From: SLST01 sp964458555
GTDB taxonomy: Bacteria; Spirochaetota; Spirochaetia; DSM-27196; SLST01
Length of the DNA: 64,000 nucleotides
Direction: 5' to 3'
Assembly: GCA_964458555.1 (NCBI GenBank)
Contig: CAYWJH010000007.1
Location: 6,410-70,409, forward strand
Shown: piece after piece, positions 36,300 to 45,002 of the stretch
Numbering within the stretch: position 1 is the stretch's first letter
How the letters are laid out: each line of letters starts with the position of its first letter
Program-made: the position numbers and the translations under genes
The notes under the pieces: model-generated
What the model was told of the DNA's origin: nothing
Seen by the model: only the letters and a program-made list of their open reading frames with translations
Databases searched by the model: none

Positions 36300-36623
36300 T
36301 CAGACGTGGTCCTTGAAGAGCTCCTCGATCGCGGGGCGCGGCACGGCCCCGACTTTACGGCCGACTTCCTCGCCGTTCTTGATCAGCAGCAGCGTGGGGA
36401 TGCTCTGGACGCTGAACTTCATCGCGAGCTCGCCCTGAGCGTCCACGTCGAGCTTCCCGATCTTGAGCTTCCCGTCGTAATCCTTGCCGATCTCTTCGAG
36501 CACCGGCGCCACCATCTTGCACGGCATGCACCAGTCGGCCCAGAAGTCGATGAGGACGGGAACCTCCGAGTTCACGACCTCCTCCTCGAAGTTGTCGGTC
36601 GTTATTTCTACTTCGTTTGCCAT
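36300..36623 (-). CDS. trxA: Thioredoxin
   Basis: 107 residues, normal thioredoxin length. The fold is complete: VPVLIDFWADWCMPCKMVAPVL, the cis-Pro in QSIPTLLL and the C-terminal helix. The active site is CMPC rather than the usual CGPC. The X residues between the cysteines tune redox potential, so this protein may be somewhat different from a housekeeping thioredoxin. GGTGGAG precedes the start at 36623. Same strand as trpA 102 bases upstream, but no shared promoter is evident. Confidence 0.93.
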   Translation of the reverse strand: MANEVEITTDNFEEEVVNSEVPVLIDFWADWCMPCKMVAPVLEEIGKDYDGKLKIGKLDVDAQGELAMKFSVQSIPTLLLIKNGEEVGRKVGAVPRPAIEELFKDHV

Positions 36624-36725
36624 GGGGTACTCCACCGAATCGGTATGCCTACGAATATGGCGCCTGCGCTGCACGCCGTCAACTCGCGACGGGCGTGCCG
36701 GCCCGCGCTCGCCCCGGCGCCGCGA

Positions 36726-37490
36726 TCAAGCCTGTCCCGCCAGCGACGCAGCCTGCTCGCGGAGCGCTCCGCTCAGCGCCTCGGGCGTGTCGTCGGCGTG
36801 CGCGGCGACGGTGCGCACGAAGGCGCTGCCCACGACCGCCGCGTGCACGTGCGGCTCGAGCGCGACGATCTGATCGCGCTCGGAGATGCCGAAGCCGGCC
36901 ATCACCTTCGCTCCGGTCGTTCGCAGGCGGTCGAGGACGCGGGTGTTCTCTTCGCCTATCTCGGTGCGCTCGCCGGTGATCCCGCGGCGTAGCGCGACGT
37001 AGACGTACTCCGGCTTGCGGTCGGTGATGAGCCCGATCCGCTCCTCGCGCGCGGTCGTCACGGTGACCGGCATCACGCGCGTTCCCAGCTTCTCCGCCGC
37101 GGTCCACGTGCCCTCGTCGTAGTCGAGCGGCACGTCCGGCAGGATGAAGCCGGCCGCCCCCGCCTCGACGCCGGCCCTCATGAACGCCTCCACGCCGCGC
37201 GCGTAGAGCAGGCTCGCGTAGGTCATGAGGAAGATAGGCACGTCGCGACCGGCTTCCCGCGCGATCGCGGCGACGTCTGACACGAATCGGAATCCTTCGG
37301 CGACGGTGAACCCGGCCTCGAGCGCGTGGTGGCACGCCTGTTGGATCGTCGGGCCGTCGGCGGTGGGGTCCGAGAAGGGGAACTGCACCTCCAGGTACGC
37401 GGCGCCGCCTTCCACGAGCCCGCGCGCCACCGCGAGCGCGCGCCGGGGATCGGGGTAGTGCGAGACCAGGTGCGCCATGATCCGGCTCAT
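36726..37490 (-). CDS. trpA: Tryptophan synthase alpha chain
   Basis: 254-residue TIM barrel that cleaves indole-3-glycerol phosphate to indole for TrpB. Catalytic Glu and Asp lie in YLEVQFPFSDPTADGPTIQ. GFILPDVPLDY and the phosphate-binding GFGISERDQI and VVGSAFV follow. The start at 37490 overlaps the trpB stop as ATGA. It is the last gene of the trp operon. Confidence 0.95.
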   Translation of the reverse strand: MSRIMAHLVSHYPDPRRALAVARGLVEGGAAYLEVQFPFSDPTADGPTIQQACHHALEAGFTVAEGFRFVSDVAAIAREAGRDVPIFLMTYASLLYARGVEAFMRAGVEAGAAGFILPDVPLDYDEGTWTAAEKLGTRVMPVTVTTAREERIGLITDRKPEYVYVALRRGITGERTEIGEENTRVLDRLRTTGAKVMAGFGISERDQIVALEPHVHAAVVGSAFVRTVAAHADDTPEALSGALREQAASLAGQA

Positions 37491-38719
37491 CGTTCTACCT
37501 CCGTACGCAGGAATTCGCGCCAGCGCTCGCCGTCGAGCTCGCGCGCGGTGATGAAGAGGTCCTTGTCGCCGCGGCCGGACATGTTGACGACGATCGCCTT
37601 CTCCGGCGGCAGCTCGCGCGCGAGCTTGATCGCCTCCGCCGCGCCGTGCGCGCTCTCGAGCGCGAAGACGATCCCCTCGTTGCGCGCGAAGAACTGCAGC
37701 GCCTCGAGCGCGTCGCGGTCGGTGGCGCGCGCGAACTCCACGCGTCCGGCGGTGCCGAGCGAGGCGAGCTGCGGTCCTATGCCCGGGTAGTCGAGCCCGG
37801 CGGAGACCGAGTGCGTGTCCTGCACCTGGCCGTCGTCGTCGAGCAGGAAGAGACTCTTGTAGCCCTGCACGATGCCCGGCCTGCCAAGCCCGCCCATGCG
37901 CGCGGCGTGGTCGCCGGCGCGCGTGCTGCGGCCGCCCGCCTCCACGCCGACAAGCCGTGGCCCCTCGTCTTCCAGAAACGGAGCGAAGAAGCCGATCGCG
38001 TTGCTCCCGCCGCCCACGCACGCGACGAGCGCCTCGAGCTCGAGCCCGCGCGCGTCGATCATCGCCTTCGCCTGCGCCTGCGTCTCGCGCCCCACGATCG
38101 ACTGGAACTCGCGCACCATGTCCGGGTAGGGGCTCGGCCCGAGCGCGGAGCCGATGATGTAGTGCGTCTCGTCGAAGCTCGCCGCCCAGTCGCGCAGCGC
38201 CTCGTTGACCGCGTCCTTGAGCGTGCGCTGGCCGCTCGCCACCGGCTGCACCTTCGCGCCGAAGAGCTCCATCCAGTAGACGTTGGGCTTCTGCCGCGCC
38301 ACGTCCACCTCGCCCATGTACACCGTACAGGGAAATCCCATCTTCGCGCAGACCGCCGCGGTCGCGAAGCCGTGTTGCCCGGCTCCGGTCTCCGCGATGA
38401 TCCGCTTCTTGCCCATCCGCTTCGCGAGCAGCACCTGCCCCACCGCGTTGTTGATCTTGTGGGCGCCGGTGTTCGCGAGCCCCTCGAGCTTCACGAAGAC
38501 CTTCGCGCCCCCCAGCTCGCGCGAGCTGTTCTCCGCGTAGAGAAGCGGCGTGGGCCTGCCCACGTACGTCGTCGCGATCTCGTTGAACTCATCGTGGAAA
38601 CTCTCGTCGGCCATCGCCTCCACGAACGCCGCCTCGAGCTCGTCGAGCGGCGTGCGCAGGACCTCGGCGACGTACCGCCCGCCGAACTCGCCAAAGTAGT
38701 CGTTGTAGATCTTCGTCAT
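37487..38719 (-). CDS. trpB: Tryptophan synthase beta chain
   Basis: 410-residue PLP enzyme joining indole and serine. It begins NDYFGEFGGRYVAEVLRTPL, the TrpB1 N terminus. The PLP Lys is in NTGAHKINNAVGQ, the catalytic ETGAGQHG loop is intact, and CVGGGSNAIG binds the cofactor phosphate. Length and sequence match the major TrpB1 type that pairs with TrpA. The start at 38719 overlaps the trpCF stop by 4 bases (ATGA). Confidence 0.97.
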   Translation of the reverse strand: MTKIYNDYFGEFGGRYVAEVLRTPLDELEAAFVEAMADESFHDEFNEIATTYVGRPTPLLYAENSSRELGGAKVFVKLEGLANTGAHKINNAVGQVLLAKRMGKKRIIAETGAGQHGFATAAVCAKMGFPCTVYMGEVDVARQKPNVYWMELFGAKVQPVASGQRTLKDAVNEALRDWAASFDETHYIIGSALGPSPYPDMVREFQSIVGRETQAQAKAMIDARGLELEALVACVGGGSNAIGFFAPFLEDEGPRLVGVEAGGRSTRAGDHAARMGGLGRPGIVQGYKSLFLLDDDGQVQDTHSVSAGLDYPGIGPQLASLGTAGRVEFARATDRDALEALQFFARNEGIVFALESAHGAAEAIKLARELPPEKAIVVNMSGRGDKDLFITARELDGERWREFLRTEVER

Positions 38720-40161
38720 GTGATGAGCTCCTCGAAGAAGCGGCGCAGCTTCTCCTCGTCCTTGCGTCCCGGCCCCGCCTCGAGCTTGCTCGAGACGTCG
38801 ACGAGCTCGGGCGCGTAGTCGGCCACCACCCGCGCGATGTTCTCGTGCGAGAGCCCGCCGGCGAGCCACAGCGGCCCGCGCTCGCGCACCGCGGCGATCG
38901 TCTCCGGTGACAGCCGCTTCCCGCTCCCGCCGTACGCCGTGCTGTCGCGCGCGTCCACGAGGATCCTCGGAGACCGATATCGCTCGAGCGCATCCGCGGC
39001 CTCCGGCCGATCGAGGCGCAGCGCCTTGTAGTACGGAAAGGCCTGCGCCGCGCACTCGTCCGGCTCCTCGTCGCCGTGAAACTGCACCGCGTCGAGGAAC
39101 CCTTCCTCGAGAAGCGCGCGCACCTCCGGCGCGAGCGGCCCGTGCGCGCCGCCGGTCACGACGACCGCGACCTTGAGCGCCGGCAGGTCCGCGAGGTCGC
39201 CGACGATCGCAGGGTCGGCGCGGCGCGGCGAGTCGGCGAAGACGAAACCGAGCAGCTCGGCGCCGAGCTCGACCGCGAGCTCGGCGTCGTGTCGATTGGT
39301 GATCCCGCAGATCTTGACAAGCGGTCGGTCGGCGCGCATCCGCGCGGTGAGCCGGCGCCAGAAGTCGGGGGCGGTCGCGCGCGCGGGGTCCCCGTCCGCC
39401 GACGGCTGCCCGCGCAGCCCGGCGAGGATCCCGCCAATCGCGTCCTGGTCTCGCACGGCGGCCTCGCCCACGAGCAGCCCGTCGAACCCGCTCGACGAGA
39501 CGAGCAGCGCGTCCTCGCGCGTAAACACCCCGCTCTCGAAGACCGCGCGGTGATCCCAGTCTATCTTCGCGCGCAGCCGGACCGGCGTCAGCAGGTCGAC
39601 GCGAAAGGTCGACAGGTCGCGCGCGTTGATGCCCACAAGCGGCGGCGCGACCGCGCGCGCCTTCTCGAAATCGTCGTCCTCGTGGAGCTCGACGAGCGCC
39701 GCCATTCCCAACTCGCCCGCGCGCGCGTGCATCCGGGCAAGCTCGTCCGCGTCGAGGACCGAGGCGATGAGCAGCACCGCGTCCGCGCCGGCGCGGTAGC
39801 TCACCTCCACGTCCTCCTCGTCGACGAGGAAGTCCTTGCGCAGCACCGCGAGGTTCGGATGCGCGCGCTTCACGGCCATGAGGTCGTCGAGCGAGCCCGC
39901 GAAGTGCTCTTCTTCGGTGAGGATGGAGACCGACCGCACCCCCCGGTCGACGTAGCGGCCGGCGAGCTCGACCGGGTCGAGCCCGGCGTCGATCGCGCCG
40001 CGCGACGGGCTCTTCCGCTTGATCTCGCAGACGAGGCGCGGCGCGCGCAGGAAGCGCACGAGCGGCGCGGTGCGCTCGGGAGCGACGTCGGCGCCGAGCG
40101 TGTGGCCCTCGGCGGCGATGCGTCCTCGGCGCCGGGTGACGATCTCGTCGCGGATGTTCAC
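38716..40161 (-). CDS. trpCF: Fused indole-3-glycerol-phosphate synthase / phosphoribosylanthranilate isomerase
   Basis: 481-residue fusion of two TIM barrels catalysing consecutive steps. TrpC (about 1-255): LVCEIKRKSPSRG, VSILTEEEHFAGS, LRKDFLVD, LVGINARDLSTF. TrpF (about 275-481): LVKICGITNRHDAELA, DAVQFHGDEEPD, ILVDARDSTAYGGSG and LAGGLSHENIA. A short linker of about 20 residues joins them. The same fusion and order occur in E. coli TrpC. The start is GTG, overlapping the trpGD stop as GTGA. Confidence 0.96.
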   Translation of the reverse strand: MNIRDEIVTRRRGRIAAEGHTLGADVAPERTAPLVRFLRAPRLVCEIKRKSPSRGAIDAGLDPVELAGRYVDRGVRSVSILTEEEHFAGSLDDLMAVKRAHPNLAVLRKDFLVDEEDVEVSYRAGADAVLLIASVLDADELARMHARAGELGMAALVELHEDDDFEKARAVAPPLVGINARDLSTFRVDLLTPVRLRAKIDWDHRAVFESGVFTREDALLVSSSGFDGLLVGEAAVRDQDAIGGILAGLRGQPSADGDPARATAPDFWRRLTARMRADRPLVKICGITNRHDAELAVELGAELLGFVFADSPRRADPAIVGDLADLPALKVAVVVTGGAHGPLAPEVRALLEEGFLDAVQFHGDEEPDECAAQAFPYYKALRLDRPEAADALERYRSPRILVDARDSTAYGGSGKRLSPETIAAVRERGPLWLAGGLSHENIARVVADYAPELVDVSSKLEAGPGRKDEEKLRRFFEELIT

Positions 40162-41788
40162 GCCGCGCCCTCCGCGGCGGCGCGCGCCGCGCGCTCGGCG
40201 AGTTGCTGCGAGGCGGCGACGATGCGATCCACGTAGGCGGCGAGCGTCCCGTCGTCGATAGCCGCGCGCACCTTCGCCGCGCCGGCGGCGATGTCGTCCA
40301 CGACGCCGTAGACGGCGAGCGCGGCGGCGGCGTTCAGCACGACCGCGTCGCGGACGGCGGCCGGGCCCCCGCCGGCGAGGATCTCCTTCGCGACGGCCGC
40401 GTTGTCGGCGGCGTCTCCTCCGGCGAGGTCTGCCATCGTGTGGCCGCTCACGCCGAAGTCGGCCGGATCGATCACCGCCTCGTGCATGTCACCGGCCTCG
40501 TCGATCGTCACAGAGCGCGTGCGGTCGCTCACCGAGATCTCGTCGATCCCGTCGAGCCCGTGGACGACCATGGCCTTGCGGATACCGAGCATGTGCGCGG
40601 CCTCCGCGACGATGGGCACGAACTCTTCGGCGTAGACGCCGATGAGCTGGTACGCAGCGCCGGCCGGGTTCACGAGCGGACCTAAGAGGTTCATGATCGT
40701 CTTCACGCCCAGCTCGCGGCGGGGAACCGCGGCGTGGCGCATCGCGCCGTGGTAGAGCGGCGCGAAGAGGAAGCCAAAGCCGTGCTCGCGGATGAGCTGC
40801 TCGGTATACGCCGGCGGGAGGTCGATCGCGATGCCGAGCGCGCGGTAGAAGTCGGCGCTGCCGGACTTCGAGCTCACCGCGCGGTTGCCGTGCTTCGCGA
40901 CCGTCGCGCCGCAGGCGGCGGCGGCGAGCGCGGAGAGCGAGCTGATGTTGAAGGTGCCCAGCCCGTCGCCGCCGGTCCCGCACGTGTCGAGCACCGGCCG
41001 GTCGATCGTCACCGGCGTGCGTTTTCGCTGGAGCACCGACGCGCACCCGGCGATCTCCGCGGGGAGCGGGCCGCGCGATGCGATCGCCACGAGAAAGCCG
41101 GCGACCTGCGCGGGGGTGAGGTTGCCCTCGGTGAGCTCCTCCATGAAGTTCGCCGCCTCCTCGCGCGAGAGCGTCGCGCCCTCGAGCAGCGAGGTGAGCA
41201 CCACCTTGGAGACGAAGGGCTCGCGCCGGTAGTTCAGGAAGTTGCGAAGCAGCCGCTTGCCCGCGTCGCTCGCGATGCTCTCCGGGTGGAACTGGACGCC
41301 CTCCACCACGTGCTGCGTGTGGCGGATGCCCATGATCTCGCCGTCTTCGCTCGTCGCGGTGACCTCAAAGCCGTCGGGGACGGTCGCCTCGTCGACGGCG
41401 AGCGAGTGGTAGCGCGTGAACAGCGACGGCGTGGGGATCGAGCGGAAGAGGCCGCGTCCATCGGTCCCGATCCACTCGGCCTTCCCGTGCACGATGCGCT
41501 TCGCCTGCACGATCCGTGCGCCGAAGGCGTAGCCGATCGCCTGGTGTCCGAGGCAGACTCCCAGGATAGGGATGCGGCCGGTGAACTCCTGAATCGCCTG
41601 GACCGATACGCCGGCTTCTTCCGGCCTGCCCGGACCCGGCGAGATCACGAGCTTCGACGGCTCGAGCGCGCGCAGCCCGTCGATGGTGATGCGGTCGTTG
41701 CGGATCACGCGGACCTCTTCGCTCGTGAGCTCGCTCAGGTACTGGAAGAGATTGTGCGTGAACGAATCGTAGTTGTCGATGAGAACGA

Positions 41789-41792
<4 letters not shown>
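40158..41792 (-). CDS. trpGD: Fused anthranilate synthase glutaminase / anthranilate phosphoribosyltransferase
   Basis: 544-residue fusion. The TrpG glutaminase (about 1-195) has LIDNYDSFTHNLFQYL, GPGRPEEAG, the Cys of GVCLGHQAIG and the His/Glu of GVQFHPES. The TrpD transferase (about 205-544) has LDTCGTGGDGLGTFNIS, AVSSKSGSAD and MNLLGPLVNPAG. The E. coli TrpD protein has this same fusion. The start at 41792 overlaps the trpE stop as ATGA. Confidence 0.96.
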
Positions 41793-43195
<1,403 letters not shown>

Positions 43196-43258
43196 GCGTC
43201 CTCCTTGCGGCGCCCCCCGGTCTCACCCACGGGCCCGGCACCCACGGGCCCGACCCAC

Positions 43259-43283
43259 AAAAAAAGCCGCGCTTGCGCGCGGC
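43259..43283 (-). terminator. trp attenuator (intrinsic terminator in the trpE leader)
   Basis: On the minus strand: GCCGCGC (43283-43277), loop GCAA (43276-43273), GCGCGGC (43272-43266), then seven U (43265-43259). A perfect 7-bp GC stem, a GNRA-type tetraloop and a U-tract make a textbook intrinsic terminator. It lies between the promoter and trpE, 64 bases before the trpE start, so it must be conditional. Confidence 0.92.
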
Positions 43284-43293
43284 TTCTTCTCGC

Positions 43294-43358
43294 TGCCGCG
43301 ACGACCAGGATCTCTCTCAGGTCGGCGGCATACCGGTACCGGGACCTGAGTCAGGTCC
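43294..43358 (-). promoter_or_regulatory. Mutually exclusive stems of the trp attenuator leader
   Basis: Segments in RNA order: 1 GGACCUGA (43358-43351, inside trpL), 2 CUCAGGUC (43350-43343), 3 UGCCGCCGACC with GACCUGAG (43330-43316), 4 GGUCGUCGCGGCA (43306-43294), 5 the terminator 5' arm. 1:2 pairs over 8 bases; 2 also pairs perfectly with GACCUGAG of 3; 3 pairs with 4; CGCGGC of 4 can pair with GCCGCG of 5. A ribosome stalled on the Trp codons would free 2 to pair with 3, free 4 to pair with 5, and abolish the terminator. Confidence 0.75.
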
Positions 43359-43371
43359 ACCACCAGTTCAT
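43351..43371 (-). CDS. trpL: trp operon leader peptide MNWWWT
   Basis: ATG AAC TGG TGG TGG ACC TGA: six codons, three of them consecutive Trp, ending at the first attenuator segment. It lies about 30 bases after the predicted transcription start and 176 bases before trpE. Such peptides sense charged tRNA-Trp: stalling at the TGG run signals starvation. The ribosome site is weak (ACAGAUCAGC before the ATG). The chance occurrence of three tandem TGG codons directly before a terminator in front of trpE is negligible. Confidence 0.9.
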   Translation of the reverse strand: MNWWWT

Positions 43372-43408
43372 GCTGATCTGTCGTACGACAGGGGTAATCA
43401 TTGCTGGA

Positions 43409-43437
43409 ACCTTACCGGTTTGGACGGGTTGCGTCAA
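43409..43437 (-). promoter_or_regulatory. trp operon promoter
   Basis: Minus-strand TTGACG (43437-43432), 17-base spacer, TAAGGT (43414-43409). Initiation near 43402 gives a leader of about 207 bases that contains trpL and the attenuator. GTCGTACGAC (43379-43388) is a short palindrome in the leader of unknown meaning. Confidence 0.65.
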
Positions 43438-43463
43438 GCGTTCCCTGGTAGAGTGCAGCAGCC

Positions 43464-43865
43464 TCACGCGGTCCAGTCTTCCACCGCGAGGCCGGGCACC
43501 CGCCCGAACTCTGACGTGTTATGGGTGACGAGCGTGCATTCGCACGCGCGGGCAATCGCGGCGATGACGAGGTCGTTCGGTCCGATCGGCGTGCCCAGAC
43601 GCTCGAGCCCGGCCCGGATGTCCGCGTAGTGGTCGGCCTCGATGCTCCCAAAACCCACGAGCGAGAACGGTTGAAGAAACTGCCGGAGCACACGCAGGTT
43701 CTCTTCGAGTCGGTCGCTCTTGTACGCTCCGTAGAGCAACTCCGCCTTTACGAGCGCAGGAACACCGATCTCAGTGGGGCGCATCGCAAGAACATGCCGG
43801 CGCACCGCGGGGGAAACACCCTTGAGATAGTCGATGCACGTGTTCGTGTCGAGGAGATAGGTCAC
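43464..43865 (-). CDS. vapC: PIN-domain toxin, VapC type
   Basis: 133-residue PIN ribonuclease. Acidic active-site residues: Asp6 in LLDTNTCIDYL, Glu42 in KAELLYGA, Asp98 in GPNDLVIAAIA and a late Asn/Thr in VTHNTSEF. VapC toxins cleave tRNA or rRNA when freed from the antitoxin. The GTG start overlaps the antitoxin stop (GTGA). Intact by length. Confidence 0.92.
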   Translation of the reverse strand: MTYLLDTNTCIDYLKGVSPAVRRHVLAMRPTEIGVPALVKAELLYGAYKSDRLEENLRVLRQFLQPFSLVGFGSIEADHYADIRAGLERLGTPIGPNDLVIAAIARACECTLVTHNTSEFGRVPGLAVEDWTA

Positions 43866-44086
43866 AGCTGGTCGCGGGGTACGTCATCGGCGGACGCGTC
43901 GTCGACGCCAAACGTATCGTCGTCAATCGCACCGAAGAGGTCGCCGAAATGGGCCGGCCATTCGTCTTCCATCGACGAACGAAGCTTCCTGGCAACGTAC
44001 TTGGAGAGCGATACGCCTTCCGTCGTCGCCGCAAGCTCGATGCGCCGAAGCGTTGTCTCGTCGAGATACAATGACACCTGCGGCAT
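43862..44086 (-). CDS. vapB: Ribbon-helix-helix antitoxin of the VapC pair
   Basis: 74 residues. The N-terminal MPQVSLYLDETTLRRIELAA and SLSKYVARKL form a CopG-type ribbon-helix-helix DNA-binding dimer unit. The acidic C-terminal tail (about 45-74) is expected to wrap the toxin. AGGAGG precedes the start. It would repress its own operon. Confidence 0.88.
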   Translation of the reverse strand: MPQVSLYLDETTLRRIELAATTEGVSLSKYVARKLRSSMEDEWPAHFGDLFGAIDDDTFGVDDASADDVPRDQL

Positions 44087-44129
44087 ATTCTCCTCCTATG
44101 TTATATAATATACTTGCAATACCACGCCG

Positions 44130-44201
44130 TCAAACTACTTTGGCAGCCATCACTCTTCGAGAATCCGATCCAGCGACCAGTTCCCGGACTCGCTCCTTCA
44201 C
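44130..44201 (-). pseudogene. 5' remnant of an AbiEii nucleotidyltransferase gene
   Basis: A 23-codon frame starting GTG, overlapping the abiEi stop as GTGA, reads MKERVRELVAGSDSRRVMAA and then ends after three more codons. The opening resembles the start of AbiEii toxins (MKERVLELL...), which normally follow abiEi with just this overlap and run to about 300 residues. The rest is absent; the vapBC module begins 44 bases later. Interpreted as truncation by replacement or deletion. Confidence 0.5.
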
Positions 44202-44830
44202 GTCGTGCCTCTCTTGTCCTCATCGCCGATGTGCTCGTCGAGCAGCCGGATCGTCCGCTGCAGCCGCGGGGCACGGAATCGCTCTGCCATCTCGGCCATC
44301 GTCCGCATATCCAGCCGATCGGTCTCCTGCAGTCGCAACTCAGAGACATAGGCCGGATCCTCACTTCCGGGGGTCAGGTAGAACAGGTCGAGCAGCGCCT
44401 TTTCGGGTCTCGCGATGTGCGCCTCCTGCTTTCCCGAGGTTTCCTGCGTGTAGCCGAAGAACACTTCGCGTTTCACATGTCGATATACGATTCGTCCGAC
44501 GGGTGACTCGATGGTAGACGGCCTGCCGGTCGTGACGCACGTCGTTTCGGCCACGTACTCCGGGATCATGCCGAAATGCGCGAGCGCCGACTGAAGACTC
44601 ACGTAGCTCCCCCGCTTGATCGTCGACGCGACGACGTTCAGGTCGAGTCGCACGCGCCTGAACGGTTCGCGAAGCGTATACCATCCCTTGTGAATGCGGA
44701 TGAGCCGCCCCCTGGCCACCCAACGGCTGAGCTGGACTCGAACCACGCTGATGTCCTGCCCTGCGGTGATCATTCCAGCGGAGAAGCAGTGAAGATCCGA
44801 AGCGATCTCGACGAGCCGATCAAACTCCAT
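44198..44830 (-). CDS. AbiEi-family antitoxin / transcriptional regulator
   Basis: 210 residues of the type IV AbiEi family. The N-terminal winged helix (about 1-70) includes VVRVQLSRWVARGRLIRIHKGWY. The C-terminal domain holds GSYVSLQSALAHFGMIPE, TTGRPSTIESPVGRIVYRHVK and ARPEKALLDLFYL. It normally represses its operon and neutralises the AbiEii nucleotidyltransferase; here the toxin gene is cut off after 23 codons, so this is an orphan antitoxin. Confidence 0.88.
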   Translation of the reverse strand: MEFDRLVEIASDLHCFSAGMITAGQDISVVRVQLSRWVARGRLIRIHKGWYTLREPFRRVRLDLNVVASTIKRGSYVSLQSALAHFGMIPEYVAETTCVTTGRPSTIESPVGRIVYRHVKREVFFGYTQETSGKQEAHIARPEKALLDLFYLTPGSEDPAYVSELRLQETDRLDMRTMAEMAERFRAPRLQRTIRLLDEHIGDEDKRGTT

Positions 44831-44836
44831 TGCAAT

Positions 44837-44865
44837 ATCTTAACAAGAATGGCAAAATGGCGCAA
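44837..44865 (-). promoter_or_regulatory. Promoter of the abiEi-like gene
   Basis: Minus-strand TTGCGC (44865-44860), 17-base spacer, TAAGAT (44842-44837), then 6 bases to the ATG at 44830, so the mRNA is probably leaderless. Confidence 0.5.
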
Positions 44866-44913
44866 CCTAATGCTCGGCGAACATCGTCTCGCGCCGCAGC
44901 CTCGTTCCGATTA

Positions 44914-44932
44914 TGCGGAGTGCCGCTCCGCA
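44914..44932. repeat. Palindrome 1 upstream of the DUF4143 ATPase
   Basis: TGCGGAG-TGCCG-CTCCGCA, 7-base perfect arms and a 5-base centre. Its arms are identical to those of the element at 44947-44965, with centres 33 bases apart (about three helical turns). Probably a pair of operators or RNA hairpins for the ATPase gene. Confidence 0.75.
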
Positions 44933-44946
44933 AAATAGGCCGATTC

Positions 44947-44965
44947 TGCGGAGTTTTGCTCCGCA
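44947..44965. repeat. Palindrome 2 upstream of the DUF4143 ATPase
   Basis: TGCGGAG-TTTTG-CTCCGCA, the same arms with a different centre. Conservation of arms but not centre suggests selection on the symmetric site. It ends 37 bases before the GTG start at 45003. Confidence 0.75.
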
Positions 44966-45002
44966 TTCTTGCCGTATCCCGTGGATCGTGCTACCGTGAG
45001 AC

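Noticed and set aside
43196..43402. T-box or TRAP-binding leader before trpE
   Set aside because: No T-box sequence and no GAG/UAG triplet series; the WWW leader peptide with alternative stems explains the region.
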